Shown one piece after another: positions 19,450 to 27,873 of a stretch of DNA of 64,000 nt. The notes beneath the pieces were generated by a model, which searched no databases, was not told the origin of the DNA, and saw only the letters and a list, made by a program, of their open reading frames with translations. The DNA is taken from the NCBI GenBank assembly GCA_963697355.1, contig CAVONV010000007.1, forward strand, positions 124,001-188,000. The letters are read 5' to 3'. The translations under genes and the position numbers were made by a program. The DNA comes from CAVONV01 sp963697355 (GTDB lineage Bacteria; Acidobacteriota; Vicinamibacteria; Marinacidobacterales; DATDRI01). Position 1 is the first letter of the stretch. Each line of letters opens with the position of its first letter.

Positions 19450-20916
19450 ATGAAGAGATTAGTGCTCAGGACCCTTGCCCCTATCTTCTTCCTATTCAGC
19501 ACAGCTACCGCGACTTTTGCCGCAGACTCCTCGACGAAGGTGGCTGATGATCCCCATGTCAAAGACGCTCTGAAAATGCTGGAAGTCTGGGTCGATGCTC
19601 AGGTCGCGTACGAAAGACTTCCCGGGATCTCCATGGCGGTTGTTTATGACCAAGAAACTCTTTGGAGCCGAGGCGTTGGCTTCTCCGATGTGAAGGCCGA
19701 GCGGCCGAGCTCACCGGACACGATCTACAGCATATGTTCGATTTCCAAGCTCTTCACGAGCCTCGCGGTCATGCAGCTCAGAGATGAGGGGAAGCTGCGC
19801 CTCGATGATCCGGTCGGAAAACATCTCTCTTGGTTCAAGATCCAAGAGACCTTTCCCGAGGCTCCTCCCGTCACGATTCGCGGTATCCTCACCCACTCCT
19901 CCGGGCTTCCCCGGGAGTCTGACCATCCCTACTGGACCGGGCCTGAGTTCCCCTTTCCAACGCGTGAGCAAATCATCGAACGGCTGTCCAGTCAGAAGAC
20001 CCTTTACCCGACTTATACTTATTTTCAGTACTCCAACCTGGGTTTGACCTTGGCCGGTGAGATCGTCGCCGCTGCCTCCGGTCAACCCTACGAACAATAT
20101 GTGGAAAAGCACATTCTCGAGCCTCTTGGCCTCGAGAGCACGACGCCGCTCCTACCCGAAGATGAACGTGGTAAGCGCTTTGCCACCGGATATGGCGTTT
20201 TTCCGCGGAAAGGCAATCGTCAAGAAGTGCCGTTCTTCCAAGCGCGGGGGATTGCTCCCGCCGCGGGTTTTGCTTCCACCGCAACCGACCTCGCCAAGTT
20301 TGCATCGTGGCAGTTTCGACTCCTGGATAAAGGTGGCGAAGAAGTTCTCGAGGCCAATACGTTGCGCGAGATGCATCGCGTCCATTGGATCGATCCCGAT
20401 TGGGATACGACATGGGGCCTGGGTTTTTCCGTCTCACGGGTGGACGACCACACGTTCGTTGGACATGGCGGAAGCTGTCCCGGGTTCCGCAGCCAACTTC
20501 AATTGAGTCCAAAGGACAAGGTCGCCACGGTTTTTTTGACCAACGCGATGGGAGTCAACACTCGAAAGTACACGCACCAGGCTTACAAAATCGTTGGACC
20601 GGCCATTGCCAAAGCCCTGGAGTCCCCTGACGAGGCCAAAGCCACACCCCCGGAGCTCGAAAAATACACGGGCCTTTATCGATCCTTTTGGGGCGAGTCT
20701 GCCGTGGTGAGCTGGGAAGGTGGCCTCGCCACGTTCTCGCCCGGCTCGAGTGAACCCCTCGAGGACCTATCAAAACTGAAACACATCGAAGGTCACGTTT
20801 TTCGACGCATCCGTAGCGATGAGGAGCTTGGCGAGGAAGTCGTTTTCGAGCTCGATGAGGGCGGCCACGTCGTGCGTATGCAGCGACACGGCAACTATAT
20901 GGAAAAAGTCAACTAG
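19450..20916 (+). CDS. secreted beta-lactamase-fold serine hydrolase
   Basis: 488 residues from the ATG at 19450, which begins a clean signal peptide (KRLVLRTLAPIFFLFSTATATFA). The class C beta-lactamase/PBP4-like core has the S-x-x-K motif with Ser97 (SISK), the Y-x-N motif with Tyr194 (YSNLG) and HGGSCPGF as the third box. A C-terminal extension of about 100 residues (PPELEKYTGLY onward) is a lipocalin-like domain found in such hydrolases. It could be an esterase, D-aminopeptidase or peptidoglycan-related enzyme acting in the periplasm. A rightward frame is open upstream, but the signal peptide fixes this start. Confidence 0.88.
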   Translation: MKRLVLRTLAPIFFLFSTATATFAADSSTKVADDPHVKDALKMLEVWVDAQVAYERLPGISMAVVYDQETLWSRGVGFSDVKAERPSSPDTIYSICSISKLFTSLAVMQLRDEGKLRLDDPVGKHLSWFKIQETFPEAPPVTIRGILTHSSGLPRESDHPYWTGPEFPFPTREQIIERLSSQKTLYPTYTYFQYSNLGLTLAGEIVAAASGQPYEQYVEKHILEPLGLESTTPLLPEDERGKRFATGYGVFPRKGNRQEVPFFQARGIAPAAGFASTATDLAKFASWQFRLLDKGGEEVLEANTLREMHRVHWIDPDWDTTWGLGFSVSRVDDHTFVGHGGSCPGFRSQLQLSPKDKVATVFLTNAMGVNTRKYTHQAYKIVGPAIAKALESPDEAKATPPELEKYTGLYRSFWGESAVVSWEGGLATFSPGSSEPLEDLSKLKHIEGHVFRRIRSDEELGEEVVFELDEGGHVVRMQRHGNYMEKVN

Positions 20917-20970
20917 CCGCGCAGTCGCCGCCTGCAGAGAACAGCCCGGTAGGAGCCAAACGCAAGAAAG

Positions 20971-21006
20971 GGGCGGCCCCATCCCTAGGGACCGCCACGT
21001 TTTCCA
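20971..21006. terminator. probable intrinsic terminator between convergent genes
   Basis: A hairpin GGCGGcCCc (20972-20980) with GGGaCCGCC (20988-20996) is followed by CGTTTTCC on the plus strand. Its position between the serine hydrolase stop and the convergent desulfhydrase gene fits a terminator. Confidence 0.5.
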
Positions 21007-21015
21007 ATAGAAGCC

Positions 21016-22014
21016 CTACCCCAAAACGGCGTCCATGTAGTGGTACAACGCAGGTGAACCGCCCGTGTGGAGGAAGAGCACCTTTTCTCCTTTGCGAAAG
21101 AACTTCTTCCGGACCAGGTCGATGAACCCCGCCATGGCCTTACCCGTGTAAACGGGATCCATGAGTATGCCCTCGATGCGCGCCAGCATTTGCACGGCCT
21201 CGGTCATCCCAGCGGTGGGCAACGAATATCCCGGCCCAACGTAGTCGCCAAAGCACAAGATGGCGTCTCGTGGGATCCCGGTGCGTATTCCCACGTGCTC
21301 CGCTGTTTTCTCGGCAAGACCGTAGATCAGCTCTTCTTGGGTATCCTTCGGACGGCTGACGTTGATCCCGACCACGGGAATACCGGCGTTGTTACCCACC
21401 AGGCCCGCTACCAGCCCTGCGTGGGTCCCTCCGCTTCCACTTGCCGTGACCAGACGGTCCACGTTGAGCCCCCGCAGAAAGGTCTGGGACAGGATCTCTT
21501 CCGCGCAGGCCACGTATCCTGTGGCACCAATGGGGTTAGAGCCGCCACCTGGTATCACGTAGGCCTTTCGACCCTCATTCGCCAAGTCGTCAGCGACCTT
21601 TTGCATCTCTTCCATCATATTGGATCCGCCCGGAACGACCTTGATCTGCTCCACACCCATCAAGCGAAACAGAAAATTGTTGCCGCTCGCATTCGGGTCA
21701 TAGGAGCCGGGAACGCGTTCCTCGAGGACCAAGCGACACCGCAGGCCCTCCCTTACGGCCGCTGCCAAGGTCAATCGGCAGTGGTTGGATTGAACGGCCC
21801 CACAGGTAACCAGCGTGTCGGCCCCCTCACGGAGAGCATCGGCGACCAGAAACTCGAGCTTTCGCGTCTTGTTTCCACCTCCGGCACCGCCGAGGAGATC
21901 GTCTCTTTTCATGTAGATGTCTGGACCTCCGAGCTCGGCGGTGAGCCTGGAGAGCTTCTCCAGGGGCGTCCAGCCTTCGGTGTAGTGTCTGCGCGGGAAT
22001 TGGGCTAGGTTCAT
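21016..22014 (-). CDS. D-cysteine desulfhydrase / ACC deaminase family enzyme
   Basis: 332 residues, fold-type II PLP enzyme. Lys49 in GGGNKTRKLEFL is the expected Schiff-base residue, QSNHCR follows, and the phosphate-binding loop SGSGGTHAG and the late LHTGG are present. Members break down D-cysteine to pyruvate, H2S and ammonia, or deaminate aminocyclopropane carboxylate, or act on L-cysteate. The sequence is closest in pattern to D-cysteine desulfhydrase, but the residues that decide substrate were not checked by alignment. An AGGAGA ribosome site precedes the ATG. Confidence 0.83.
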   Translation of the reverse strand: MNLAQFPRRHYTEGWTPLEKLSRLTAELGGPDIYMKRDDLLGGAGGGNKTRKLEFLVADALREGADTLVTCGAVQSNHCRLTLAAAVREGLRCRLVLEERVPGSYDPNASGNNFLFRLMGVEQIKVVPGGSNMMEEMQKVADDLANEGRKAYVIPGGGSNPIGATGYVACAEEILSQTFLRGLNVDRLVTASGSGGTHAGLVAGLVGNNAGIPVVGINVSRPKDTQEELIYGLAEKTAEHVGIRTGIPRDAILCFGDYVGPGYSLPTAGMTEAVQMLARIEGILMDPVYTGKAMAGFIDLVRKKFFRKGEKVLFLHTGGSPALYHYMDAVLG

Positions 22015-22217
22015 GAATTATCTCCTGCTGGCTCAAAAGTGTTGATTCGCATTGGAATTCTACTATTTGCGACAGGATGAAAGAAAACGCATGAGAAACT
22101 CGCTCCTCTCGACGGTGGTGAAGGACATATCTTTTTTCAGTTTTTAGGGTGCCTGAGGGGAGGTAATCAGGAAAAAAATCGTCTCTCTGGGTATGGAGGG
22201 ATAAGGAGGACGGTCCG

Positions 22218-22469
22218 ATGAGAAACATCACAGCCGCGTCTCGTTGCTCCCGATGCGGGTCGCGTCTCCTCGAAGGGGAGCTTGTCGGTTTGGATGACGT
22301 CGCCGGAGAGCAACGGGTCCTTTGTTGCATGTGCCTGGATCTGCAGACGACTCGATTCGCCGTAGTGCAACGTCTGAGCTCAGTCCCAAAACCCCGGAGC
22401 ACGCATTCGGAAAAAGCCAATGCTGCTATCCAACTGCACGACCTCGTCCGAAAGCAGCTAGGGCACTGA
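22218..22469 (+). CDS. small zinc-ribbon-like protein, unknown
   Basis: 83 residues with a strong ribosome site (AAGGAGG, seven bases before the ATG). Two cysteine pairs, CSRCG near residue 10 and CCMC near residue 36, could bind one zinc ion; the rest is hydrophilic and basic. No close family comes to mind. It is followed at once by a strong hairpin with a T tract, so it looks like a single-gene unit. Confidence 0.6.
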   Translation: MRNITAASRCSRCGSRLLEGELVGLDDVAGEQRVLCCMCLDLQTTRFAVVQRLSSVPKPRSTHSEKANAAIQLHDLVRKQLGH

Positions 22470-22500
22470 CCCAACCCAATCGCAAGGCAGGCGAAGCAAA

Positions 22501-22553
22501 GGCCGGGTCGTCGATGATGTTCAACCCATCATCAGCGGCTCGGCCTCACTTTT
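22501..22553 (+). terminator. intrinsic terminator after the zinc-ribbon gene
   Basis: A 19-base arm GGCCGGGTCGTCGATGATG (22501-22519) pairs, with three G-U or mismatched positions, with CATCATCAGCGGCTCGGCC (22527-22545), followed by TCACTTTT. Confidence 0.65.
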
Positions 22554-22724
22554 GGAGCTCTGAACGTGAAGGACCGAACCAAATTGGCTTTCATCCGGGG
22601 GATCGTCTGCAGAAAGAAACTGAGCCGACAACAGCCTGCACCACGGAAGCCGTTCCTAGCCGCCCCCAATTGTGTTAGATTCTGTCAAAGCGCAGGTGCG
22701 CGTAACCCGTTGAGGAACAAAGCG

Positions 22725-23273
22725 ATGCCCATTCACACGCCATTTGACCATAAGACGAACAAGTTAGTGCTCAGAGTCCTTCATATTTTTGAGCGGATCG
22801 TCGTGATCCTCTTGCTCCTAATGATGATGGCCGTCGTGGGTACGGCCATCTATGAAATGCTGGTCATGACCGTAACGAGCCTCGGCCCCAACGACCCTGC
22901 CGACCCGCAATTGCTAACCCTAAATGAGCTCCACAATATCTTTGGATTTTTCCTCTTGATTTTGATTGGCATCGAGTTGATGGAGACCATCAAAGTCTAC
23001 TTACTCGATGACTCGATTCGGGTCGAGATCGTGTTCTTGGTCGCGATGATTGGGATTGCCCGCCACGTCATCGACTTGGATTACAAAACAATGGAGCCGT
23101 TGGCTTTGATCGGCATCGCCGCGGTCATCCTAGCGCTCACCATCGGCTACTACTACTTGAAGAAATCCGGGCAGTATCCTTGGCGAGTTCAAATGATGAG
23201 CACTAAAGATCCTTACTTTCCGACGGTGAAAACGGAGGAGAAGAGAGAAAGGGACGAGGAGGAGACCCGGTAA
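22725..23273 (+). CDS. PsiE-like phosphate-starvation-inducible membrane protein
   Basis: 182 residues from the ATG at 22725. Four transmembrane helices are apparent: VVILLLLMMMAVVGTAIYEML, LHNIFGFFLLILIGIELMETI, VEIVFLVAMIGIARHVIDL and LALIGIAAVILALTIGYYYL. The pattern fits the PsiE family, whose function is not established. The frame is open further upstream, but the family start and membrane layout fit this ATG. The tail is charged. It lies about 100 bases before the SagB-type gene, in the same direction. Confidence 0.7.
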   Translation: MPIHTPFDHKTNKLVLRVLHIFERIVVILLLLMMMAVVGTAIYEMLVMTVTSLGPNDPADPQLLTLNELHNIFGFFLLILIGIELMETIKVYLLDDSIRVEIVFLVAMIGIARHVIDLDYKTMEPLALIGIAAVILALTIGYYYLKKSGQYPWRVQMMSTKDPYFPTVKTEEKRERDEEETR

Positions 23274-23370
23274 AGACGAGTCTCCTCCGTGAACTGTTAC
23301 TCGTTTGTCGCGCAATTGGCAGATTTCCGGTTCCAAGGTAATCTCTCTAGGCGGACGACGAGAGATACTG

Positions 23371-24987
23371 ATGGCCGAAAATTCAAACAAAGACGCCTCC
23401 ACAGTTTTCGAGTACCACGAGCGTACCAAACACCATTTGCATCGAAATGCTCGATCGCTCGGCTATATGGACTGGGACAACCAGCCCAATCCATTTCGAT
23501 TCTATGAAGGCTCGAGACACATCCAACTCCCACTTATCAGCAAGGACGGGGAACGAGATTATCATGAGCTGTACAAGAGGCGGCGGGCGGCCGAGCCGAT
23601 TGGCCTCGAATCGATCGCGGCCTTCCTCGAATTGAGTCTCGCCCTCTCTGCCTGGAAAAAATACGGTTCCTCCCAATGGTCTCTCCGGGTGAATCCTTCG
23701 AGCGGCAATCTCCATCCCACTGAATGCTACTTGATCCTTCCCGAAACAAAAGGCATTCCCGCCTGTCTAGCGCACTACAGTCCTTTGCTTCACGGCCTCG
23801 AAGTCAGATCGACACTCGATGAGGCAACCGCGGGAGACCTCTCCTCAGTGGGTGGATTCGGTGTGGTATTGACGAGCATTTACTGGCGGGAAGCGTGGAA
23901 ATATGGAGAACGAGCCTTTCGTTACTGCAACCACGATGTCGGCCATGCCCTTGCAGCGCTTGGTTTCTCTGCGAGTCTCCAGGGATGGTCCTCCGCCCTC
24001 GTGGCCTCGGTATCGAGTCGATCTCTCGATGAAGCCTTGGGATTGGACCGAGTCTCCTGGCCCGAGTCGGAAGAGGAACATGCCGATTGTTGCTGTTGGA
24101 TAGGTGGCAAAGCACCATCTCTGGGCACCGTTGAAGCTCTCCTGCAATCATGTAAGGGGCTTGATTTCGAGGCAGCGCCCAACCAACTCAGCACAAACCA
24201 CGCTTCGTGGGATGTCATCGAATCCGTTTCCAACGCCACGCGCTCCCCCGGACAGCCGAGTGAGCGCATCGAATCTGAAACGACGCACTGGACCCATTCC
24301 GCGGACTCGTCTCTTTCCGCCGATGCCATCATCCGTCGCCGTCGGAGCGCCCAAGGATATGACTTCCAAAAAAGCGTGATGGACCGGGAGACGTTTCTCA
24401 ACATGATGGAACGTGCTCTTCCTCTTGGATATGCCCCTTTCGACGGATTCCCTTTCGAGCCACAGGTCCACCTCGCGCTCTTCATTCATAATTTGGTGGG
24501 CCTGGACAGCGGCCTATACCTACTCGTGAGGAATGCTCGGCAGAGGGACGAGCTTCAGTCGTTGCTCGCCAAAGACTTTTCGTGGGAGCCCGTGGAACGA
24601 GACTTCCCGCTTTACCTGCTACGTCACGGAGATTTTCGCGAGCAGGCCATGAGGATCAGCTGCCATCAGGAAATTGCGGGCGCCAGTGCGTTCTCGCTCG
24701 GAATGCTCACGCGATTTCGCCCCCTCGTCGAAGAATCGCCATGGGCCTACCCGCGTTTGTTTTGGGAAACAGGATTGGTCGGACAGGTCCTCTACCTCGA
24801 AGCCGAGGCCCATGGTTTACGAGGAACTGGGATCGGCTGTTTCTTCGATGACGAAATGCACAAACTGTTGGGACTGACCGACGCCACCTACCAGAGCCTG
24901 TACCACTTCACCGTCGGCTATCCTACCGACGACAGCCGACTACAGACCCTCGAGCCTTATTATCACTTGGGGCCCGCGCAAGAATAA
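23371..24987 (+). CDS. SagB/ThcOx-type nitroreductase-fold oxidoreductase
   Basis: 538 residues with two nitroreductase-like halves. The first (about 10-270) contains YELYKRRR-like and NPSSGNLHPTECYL motifs; the second (about 315-525) starts IIRRRRSAQGYDF and has CHQEIAGASAFSLGM and GTGIGCFFDDEMHKLLGL. Members linked to azole-containing peptides oxidise thiazolines or oxazolines with FMN. Here there is no cyclodehydratase, leader peptidase or precursor peptide nearby, so it is a stand-alone member and its substrate is unknown. A start at 23305 is possible, but the ATG at 23371 gives the expected N terminus. Confidence 0.82.
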   Translation: MAENSNKDASTVFEYHERTKHHLHRNARSLGYMDWDNQPNPFRFYEGSRHIQLPLISKDGERDYHELYKRRRAAEPIGLESIAAFLELSLALSAWKKYGSSQWSLRVNPSSGNLHPTECYLILPETKGIPACLAHYSPLLHGLEVRSTLDEATAGDLSSVGGFGVVLTSIYWREAWKYGERAFRYCNHDVGHALAALGFSASLQGWSSALVASVSSRSLDEALGLDRVSWPESEEEHADCCCWIGGKAPSLGTVEALLQSCKGLDFEAAPNQLSTNHASWDVIESVSNATRSPGQPSERIESETTHWTHSADSSLSADAIIRRRRSAQGYDFQKSVMDRETFLNMMERALPLGYAPFDGFPFEPQVHLALFIHNLVGLDSGLYLLVRNARQRDELQSLLAKDFSWEPVERDFPLYLLRHGDFREQAMRISCHQEIAGASAFSLGMLTRFRPLVEESPWAYPRLFWETGLVGQVLYLEAEAHGLRGTGIGCFFDDEMHKLLGLTDATYQSLYHFTVGYPTDDSRLQTLEPYYHLGPAQE

Positions 24988-25010
24988 TTCCCCACTCTTG
25001 CGCGGGCCCC
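24969..25010. terminator. perfect 15-bp hairpin spanning the sagB stop codon
   Basis: GGGGCCCGCGCAAGA (24969-24983) and TCTTGCGCGGGCCCC (24996-25010) are exact inverse copies with a 12-base loop that contains the TAA. There is no T tract, so it may act as a bidirectional transcription stop or as an mRNA 3' end stabiliser between convergent genes. Confidence 0.6.
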
Positions 25011-25034
25011 GAATGCTCGGAAAACCCTGATGGA

Positions 25035-26954
25035 CTACTTCACTATCGGCAATTTGATCTTGGAAGGGTAATTTCGAGAGTGGTGCACCTTGTTGTGCGC
25101 CACGATCCCTTCGGTCTCGTCATAGTTGTTCCCGCCCGTGTTGAGGTTGCGGGTAAACCTCGGAAAATTGCTGCTCGAAACTTCGATCCGAATGCGGTGC
25201 CCCGCATCGAAGTAATTGCTGGTCGACATGGGGCTAATCGTCAGCTCGTAAACTTTGTCTTTTTCCATGAAGACCTGCTTGTCGTACCCTTCGCGATAGC
25301 GGGCACGTAGGATTGTCTCATCCAGATTGTAGGCTCTGCCATCGGGATAGACGTCGACCAACTTGACGGTGAAATCCGTATCCTTCACATCTGACGAGAC
25401 AAAGAGCGTGACCTCAATCGTCCCGCTGACCTCCACCCCTTGCTCGAGAGGATCAGTGGTATAGACGAGAATGTCCTGGCGCGCTTCCATTTTCCTCTGG
25501 TCAAACGAGCCGGCCGTGATGGCGTTGCCGGTGCAGCAGACGTTTCCGCCATAAGAGACAACGGGATTGAACGGATCGTAAGTAAAAGCGTCGGCACGCT
25601 CGTCTGAGCCGGGCTCATCTAACGTCAGTCTTCCGTCACCGAAGAGGCTGTTCGCCTTGCCGCCACTATCGATATAGTAGGTCACCATATCGGCACCTTC
25701 AGGGGGCCATGTCGATGAGGATCGCCATTCGTTCTTTCCCATCAAGTAGTACTGAACCTTCGGCGTCTTCTCGAGGATCCCGTTCTTTTCGCCCTTTAGC
25801 CAGTAATCGAACCAGCCATAGGTCAAGGCTTCGTAATCGAAACGAGCGTCGCCCATATTGCGCTCACCCACGATCGTCTCTTCCTTGGTGCGAAGGAAGC
25901 CACAGTGAGTCACCGGAGCAACCAGCGCGAATTGATTGCTGGCAACTTCAGGATCCTCCGCGTTCGCGGCCACGTGATTGAAGAGAGCGAGGTTGGGACC
26001 GACGGAAACGTCATACCATGACATCCACCATAGGCTGGGAACGCCAAAGGGCTCGTCGTCATGGTAGAGGCCGCCCTTGTACCAGGCCGGGTCGTCGGGA
26101 GCTCTCTGGATCATTCGACCCCCGGTGGCAACGGGCGCCGGATCAGCAAAGATCCCCTTCGGCCCATCAACGTTCCGCATGATGTCCTCTACCGGGAGAT
26201 GCCACAGCGCCTTGGACCAGTCCACGCTCGGCATTTCGGGTGCCAAATCGAAGTATCTCGACAACCGCACCATATCCTCGCGGGCAATATCTTTAGGAAA
26301 CATCGGCCTCTGCGTGTTCTGGACACCGTAGAGCCACGTAAAGAACAGCATCTGTTCCGCTCCACCGCGATACCAATTGCCTTGCTCGTAAAAATTACCG
26401 ACGCGGCCCACACCCGCACCGAAGCCCTGTGGAATCATTGCGGCGTGAGCGGGGTGATCCAAGGCCGCCAGCCCCATCTGCCACTCCGCCGTCGAAGAGC
26501 ATCCGATCGTTCCCACTTTGCCGTTGGACCATGGCTGCTCTGAGATCCAGGTGAGTGCGTCATAACCGTCGGTCTTCGGCGGGCCGAGAATGTCCCATTC
26601 ACCCTCCGAGAAGAACCGTCCTCGTTCGTTCTGATAGACGTAGGCGTATCCTCGCATGACCGCTTCATAGGCCGATCGGGCCTGCCGCAGTTGGGGAACA
26701 CCATCGCGATATGAATTGAAGTTGTAAGGCGTCCTTACAAATATCGTCGGTACCGGTCCCGTGCTGTTCGCCGGGCGATAGATATCTGTGGCAAGACGGA
26801 TGCCGTCCCGCATGGGCACCATGACTTTTTGTTCGATGATAGCCACAGCCTCGAGCTTCTTCATCAAACTCTCATCGTCCTGCGCGGCGACGGGTCGGGT
26901 GACGACCGAGGCGACAGCGCACATAAAAACGAAATGCCAGGTGAGTCTCTTCAT
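25035..26954 (-). CDS. secreted CocE/NonD family hydrolase (X-Pro dipeptidyl-peptidase S15 fold)
   Basis: About 639 residues from the ATG at 26954, which has a GGGGGAG ribosome site and begins a signal peptide (MKRLTWHFVFMCAVASVVTRPVAAQ). The alpha/beta hydrolase core starts VMVPMRDGIRLATDIYRP. The nucleophile elbow is GTIGCSSTAEW, and the catalytic His is likely in APVTHCGF. The jelly-roll C-terminal domain of the family follows (EVSGTIEVTLFVSSDVKDTDF). Family members hydrolyse esters or peptides such as glutaryl or cocaine-like substrates; the natural substrate here is unknown. The frame extends upstream to 27116 without a signal sequence. Confidence 0.87.
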   Translation of the reverse strand: MKRLTWHFVFMCAVASVVTRPVAAQDDESLMKKLEAVAIIEQKVMVPMRDGIRLATDIYRPANSTGPVPTIFVRTPYNFNSYRDGVPQLRQARSAYEAVMRGYAYVYQNERGRFFSEGEWDILGPPKTDGYDALTWISEQPWSNGKVGTIGCSSTAEWQMGLAALDHPAHAAMIPQGFGAGVGRVGNFYEQGNWYRGGAEQMLFFTWLYGVQNTQRPMFPKDIAREDMVRLSRYFDLAPEMPSVDWSKALWHLPVEDIMRNVDGPKGIFADPAPVATGGRMIQRAPDDPAWYKGGLYHDDEPFGVPSLWWMSWYDVSVGPNLALFNHVAANAEDPEVASNQFALVAPVTHCGFLRTKEETIVGERNMGDARFDYEALTYGWFDYWLKGEKNGILEKTPKVQYYLMGKNEWRSSSTWPPEGADMVTYYIDSGGKANSLFGDGRLTLDEPGSDERADAFTYDPFNPVVSYGGNVCCTGNAITAGSFDQRKMEARQDILVYTTDPLEQGVEVSGTIEVTLFVSSDVKDTDFTVKLVDVYPDGRAYNLDETILRARYREGYDKQVFMEKDKVYELTISPMSTSNYFDAGHRIRIEVSSSNFPRFTRNLNTGGNNYDETEGIVAHNKVHHSRNYPSKIKLPIVK

Positions 26955-27155
26955 CGGTTTGCTCCCCCTAATCAGCTGAACAATTAACCGGTCACGGCTG
27001 AGCGACCCTATATTTCGACACAGATGATAACGTCGAAATCGTCGAAGTGGTAGCGCCTCCAGACATCCGCGGAAAATTGGCGCCTGGAAAGTCGCTTTCC
27101 GACGAGTTAAGCTCAACCTAGACTCATCGCAAACGGCACGATGGAGGATGCGTAG

Positions 27156-27536
27156 ATGTCACCAGATAAGACGCGAAACGACGACGAGATTCACGAAATC
27201 ACCGCCGAGGCGCGGCGCAACCGGGAGCGCCGGGAGAAGTCCTATCGGGAGCAAGCACTCAAGATATACCCCTGGATCTGCGGACGGTGCGGGCGCGAGT
27301 TCGAAGGCAAGAAGCTTCGTGAGCTCACCGTCCATCACAAAGACCACGACCACGACAACAATCCACCCGACGGCAGCAACTGGGAGCTGCTGTGCCTCTA
27401 CTGTCACGACAACGAGCACTCACGCTATGCGGATGCAGCATGGTATGACGGACCGACGCCGGGAGGCGAACAAGCGCCGACTTCTACTTACAAACCCTTT
27501 GCGGGTCTCGGTGATCTCCTGAAGGGCAAGAAATGA
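27156..27536 (+). CDS. yajD: YajD-type HNH nuclease family protein
   Basis: 126 residues. The CGRCGREF pair and LCLYCHDNEH form a zinc site around the HNH core, with the active-site histidines in VHHKDHDHDN. The N-terminal basic helix (ARRNRERREKSYREQALKIYPW) and length match YajD, a widely distributed protein predicted to be an HNH nuclease but with no proven role. The ATG at 27156 has no strong ribosome site. It is divergent from the CocE-type gene. Confidence 0.85.
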   Translation: MSPDKTRNDDEIHEITAEARRNRERREKSYREQALKIYPWICGRCGREFEGKKLRELTVHHKDHDHDNNPPDGSNWELLCLYCHDNEHSRYADAAWYDGPTPGGEQAPTSTYKPFAGLGDLLKGKK

Positions 27537-27553
27537 CCGACGGAAAACAGTGT

Positions 27554-27596
27554 TCAGGTCCATTTTTTCGATGGAAAAAACAAAAAAGGGACCTGA
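27554..27596. repeat. imperfect palindrome with A/T core, REP-like
   Basis: TCAGGTCCaTTTTTT (27554-27568) and AAAAAAgGGACCTGA (27582-27596) are inverse copies with one mismatch. The form 'AAAAAGGGACCTGACA' is a recognisable REP-like unit. It follows the yajD stop and could also act as a terminator. Confidence 0.55.
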
Positions 27597-27656
27597 CATG
27601 AAGATTCGATATCACCCCTGATTGAGCGAACGCTGTTCCCTCATTCTTGCGGTGTT

Positions 27657-27763
27657 CCGAGCCCGTGCCCGTGCCCCAGCCCGAATTAACAACCCGCAGA
27701 TTTGTTGAACGGTCGTTGATTTCAGTCAATCGGGCTCGGGCGGGGGAACGGGCGCGGGCTCGG
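27657..27763. repeat. GC-rich imperfect inverted repeat
   Basis: The arm at 27657-27684 (CCGAGCCCGTGCCCGTGCC...) and the arm at 27730-27763 are imperfect inverse copies, each built from repeated GCCCGT/ACGGGC units, with a 45-base loop. It lies in the gap between yajD and rlmKL, where no gene is seen (27537-27873). Confidence 0.55.
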
Positions 27764-27873
27764 AAGAAGGTTCTCGGCTCCGTTAGTAGCGGGCTCGATC
27801 TAGAGTTTCGGCTTCGCCAACTTCATGGTTTCGGATGAACCCCCTGGTTCATCGGAGCTTCCCTTGTTTTCCA

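Noticed and set aside
21067..22008. Open frame of 313 codons on the plus strand
   Set aside because: Mirrors the desulfhydrase gene, which has clear PLP-enzyme motifs.
23371..24987. Thiazole/oxazole-modified peptide cluster
   Set aside because: No precursor peptide, cyclodehydratase (SagC/SagD) or exporter could be found within the surrounding 15 kb.
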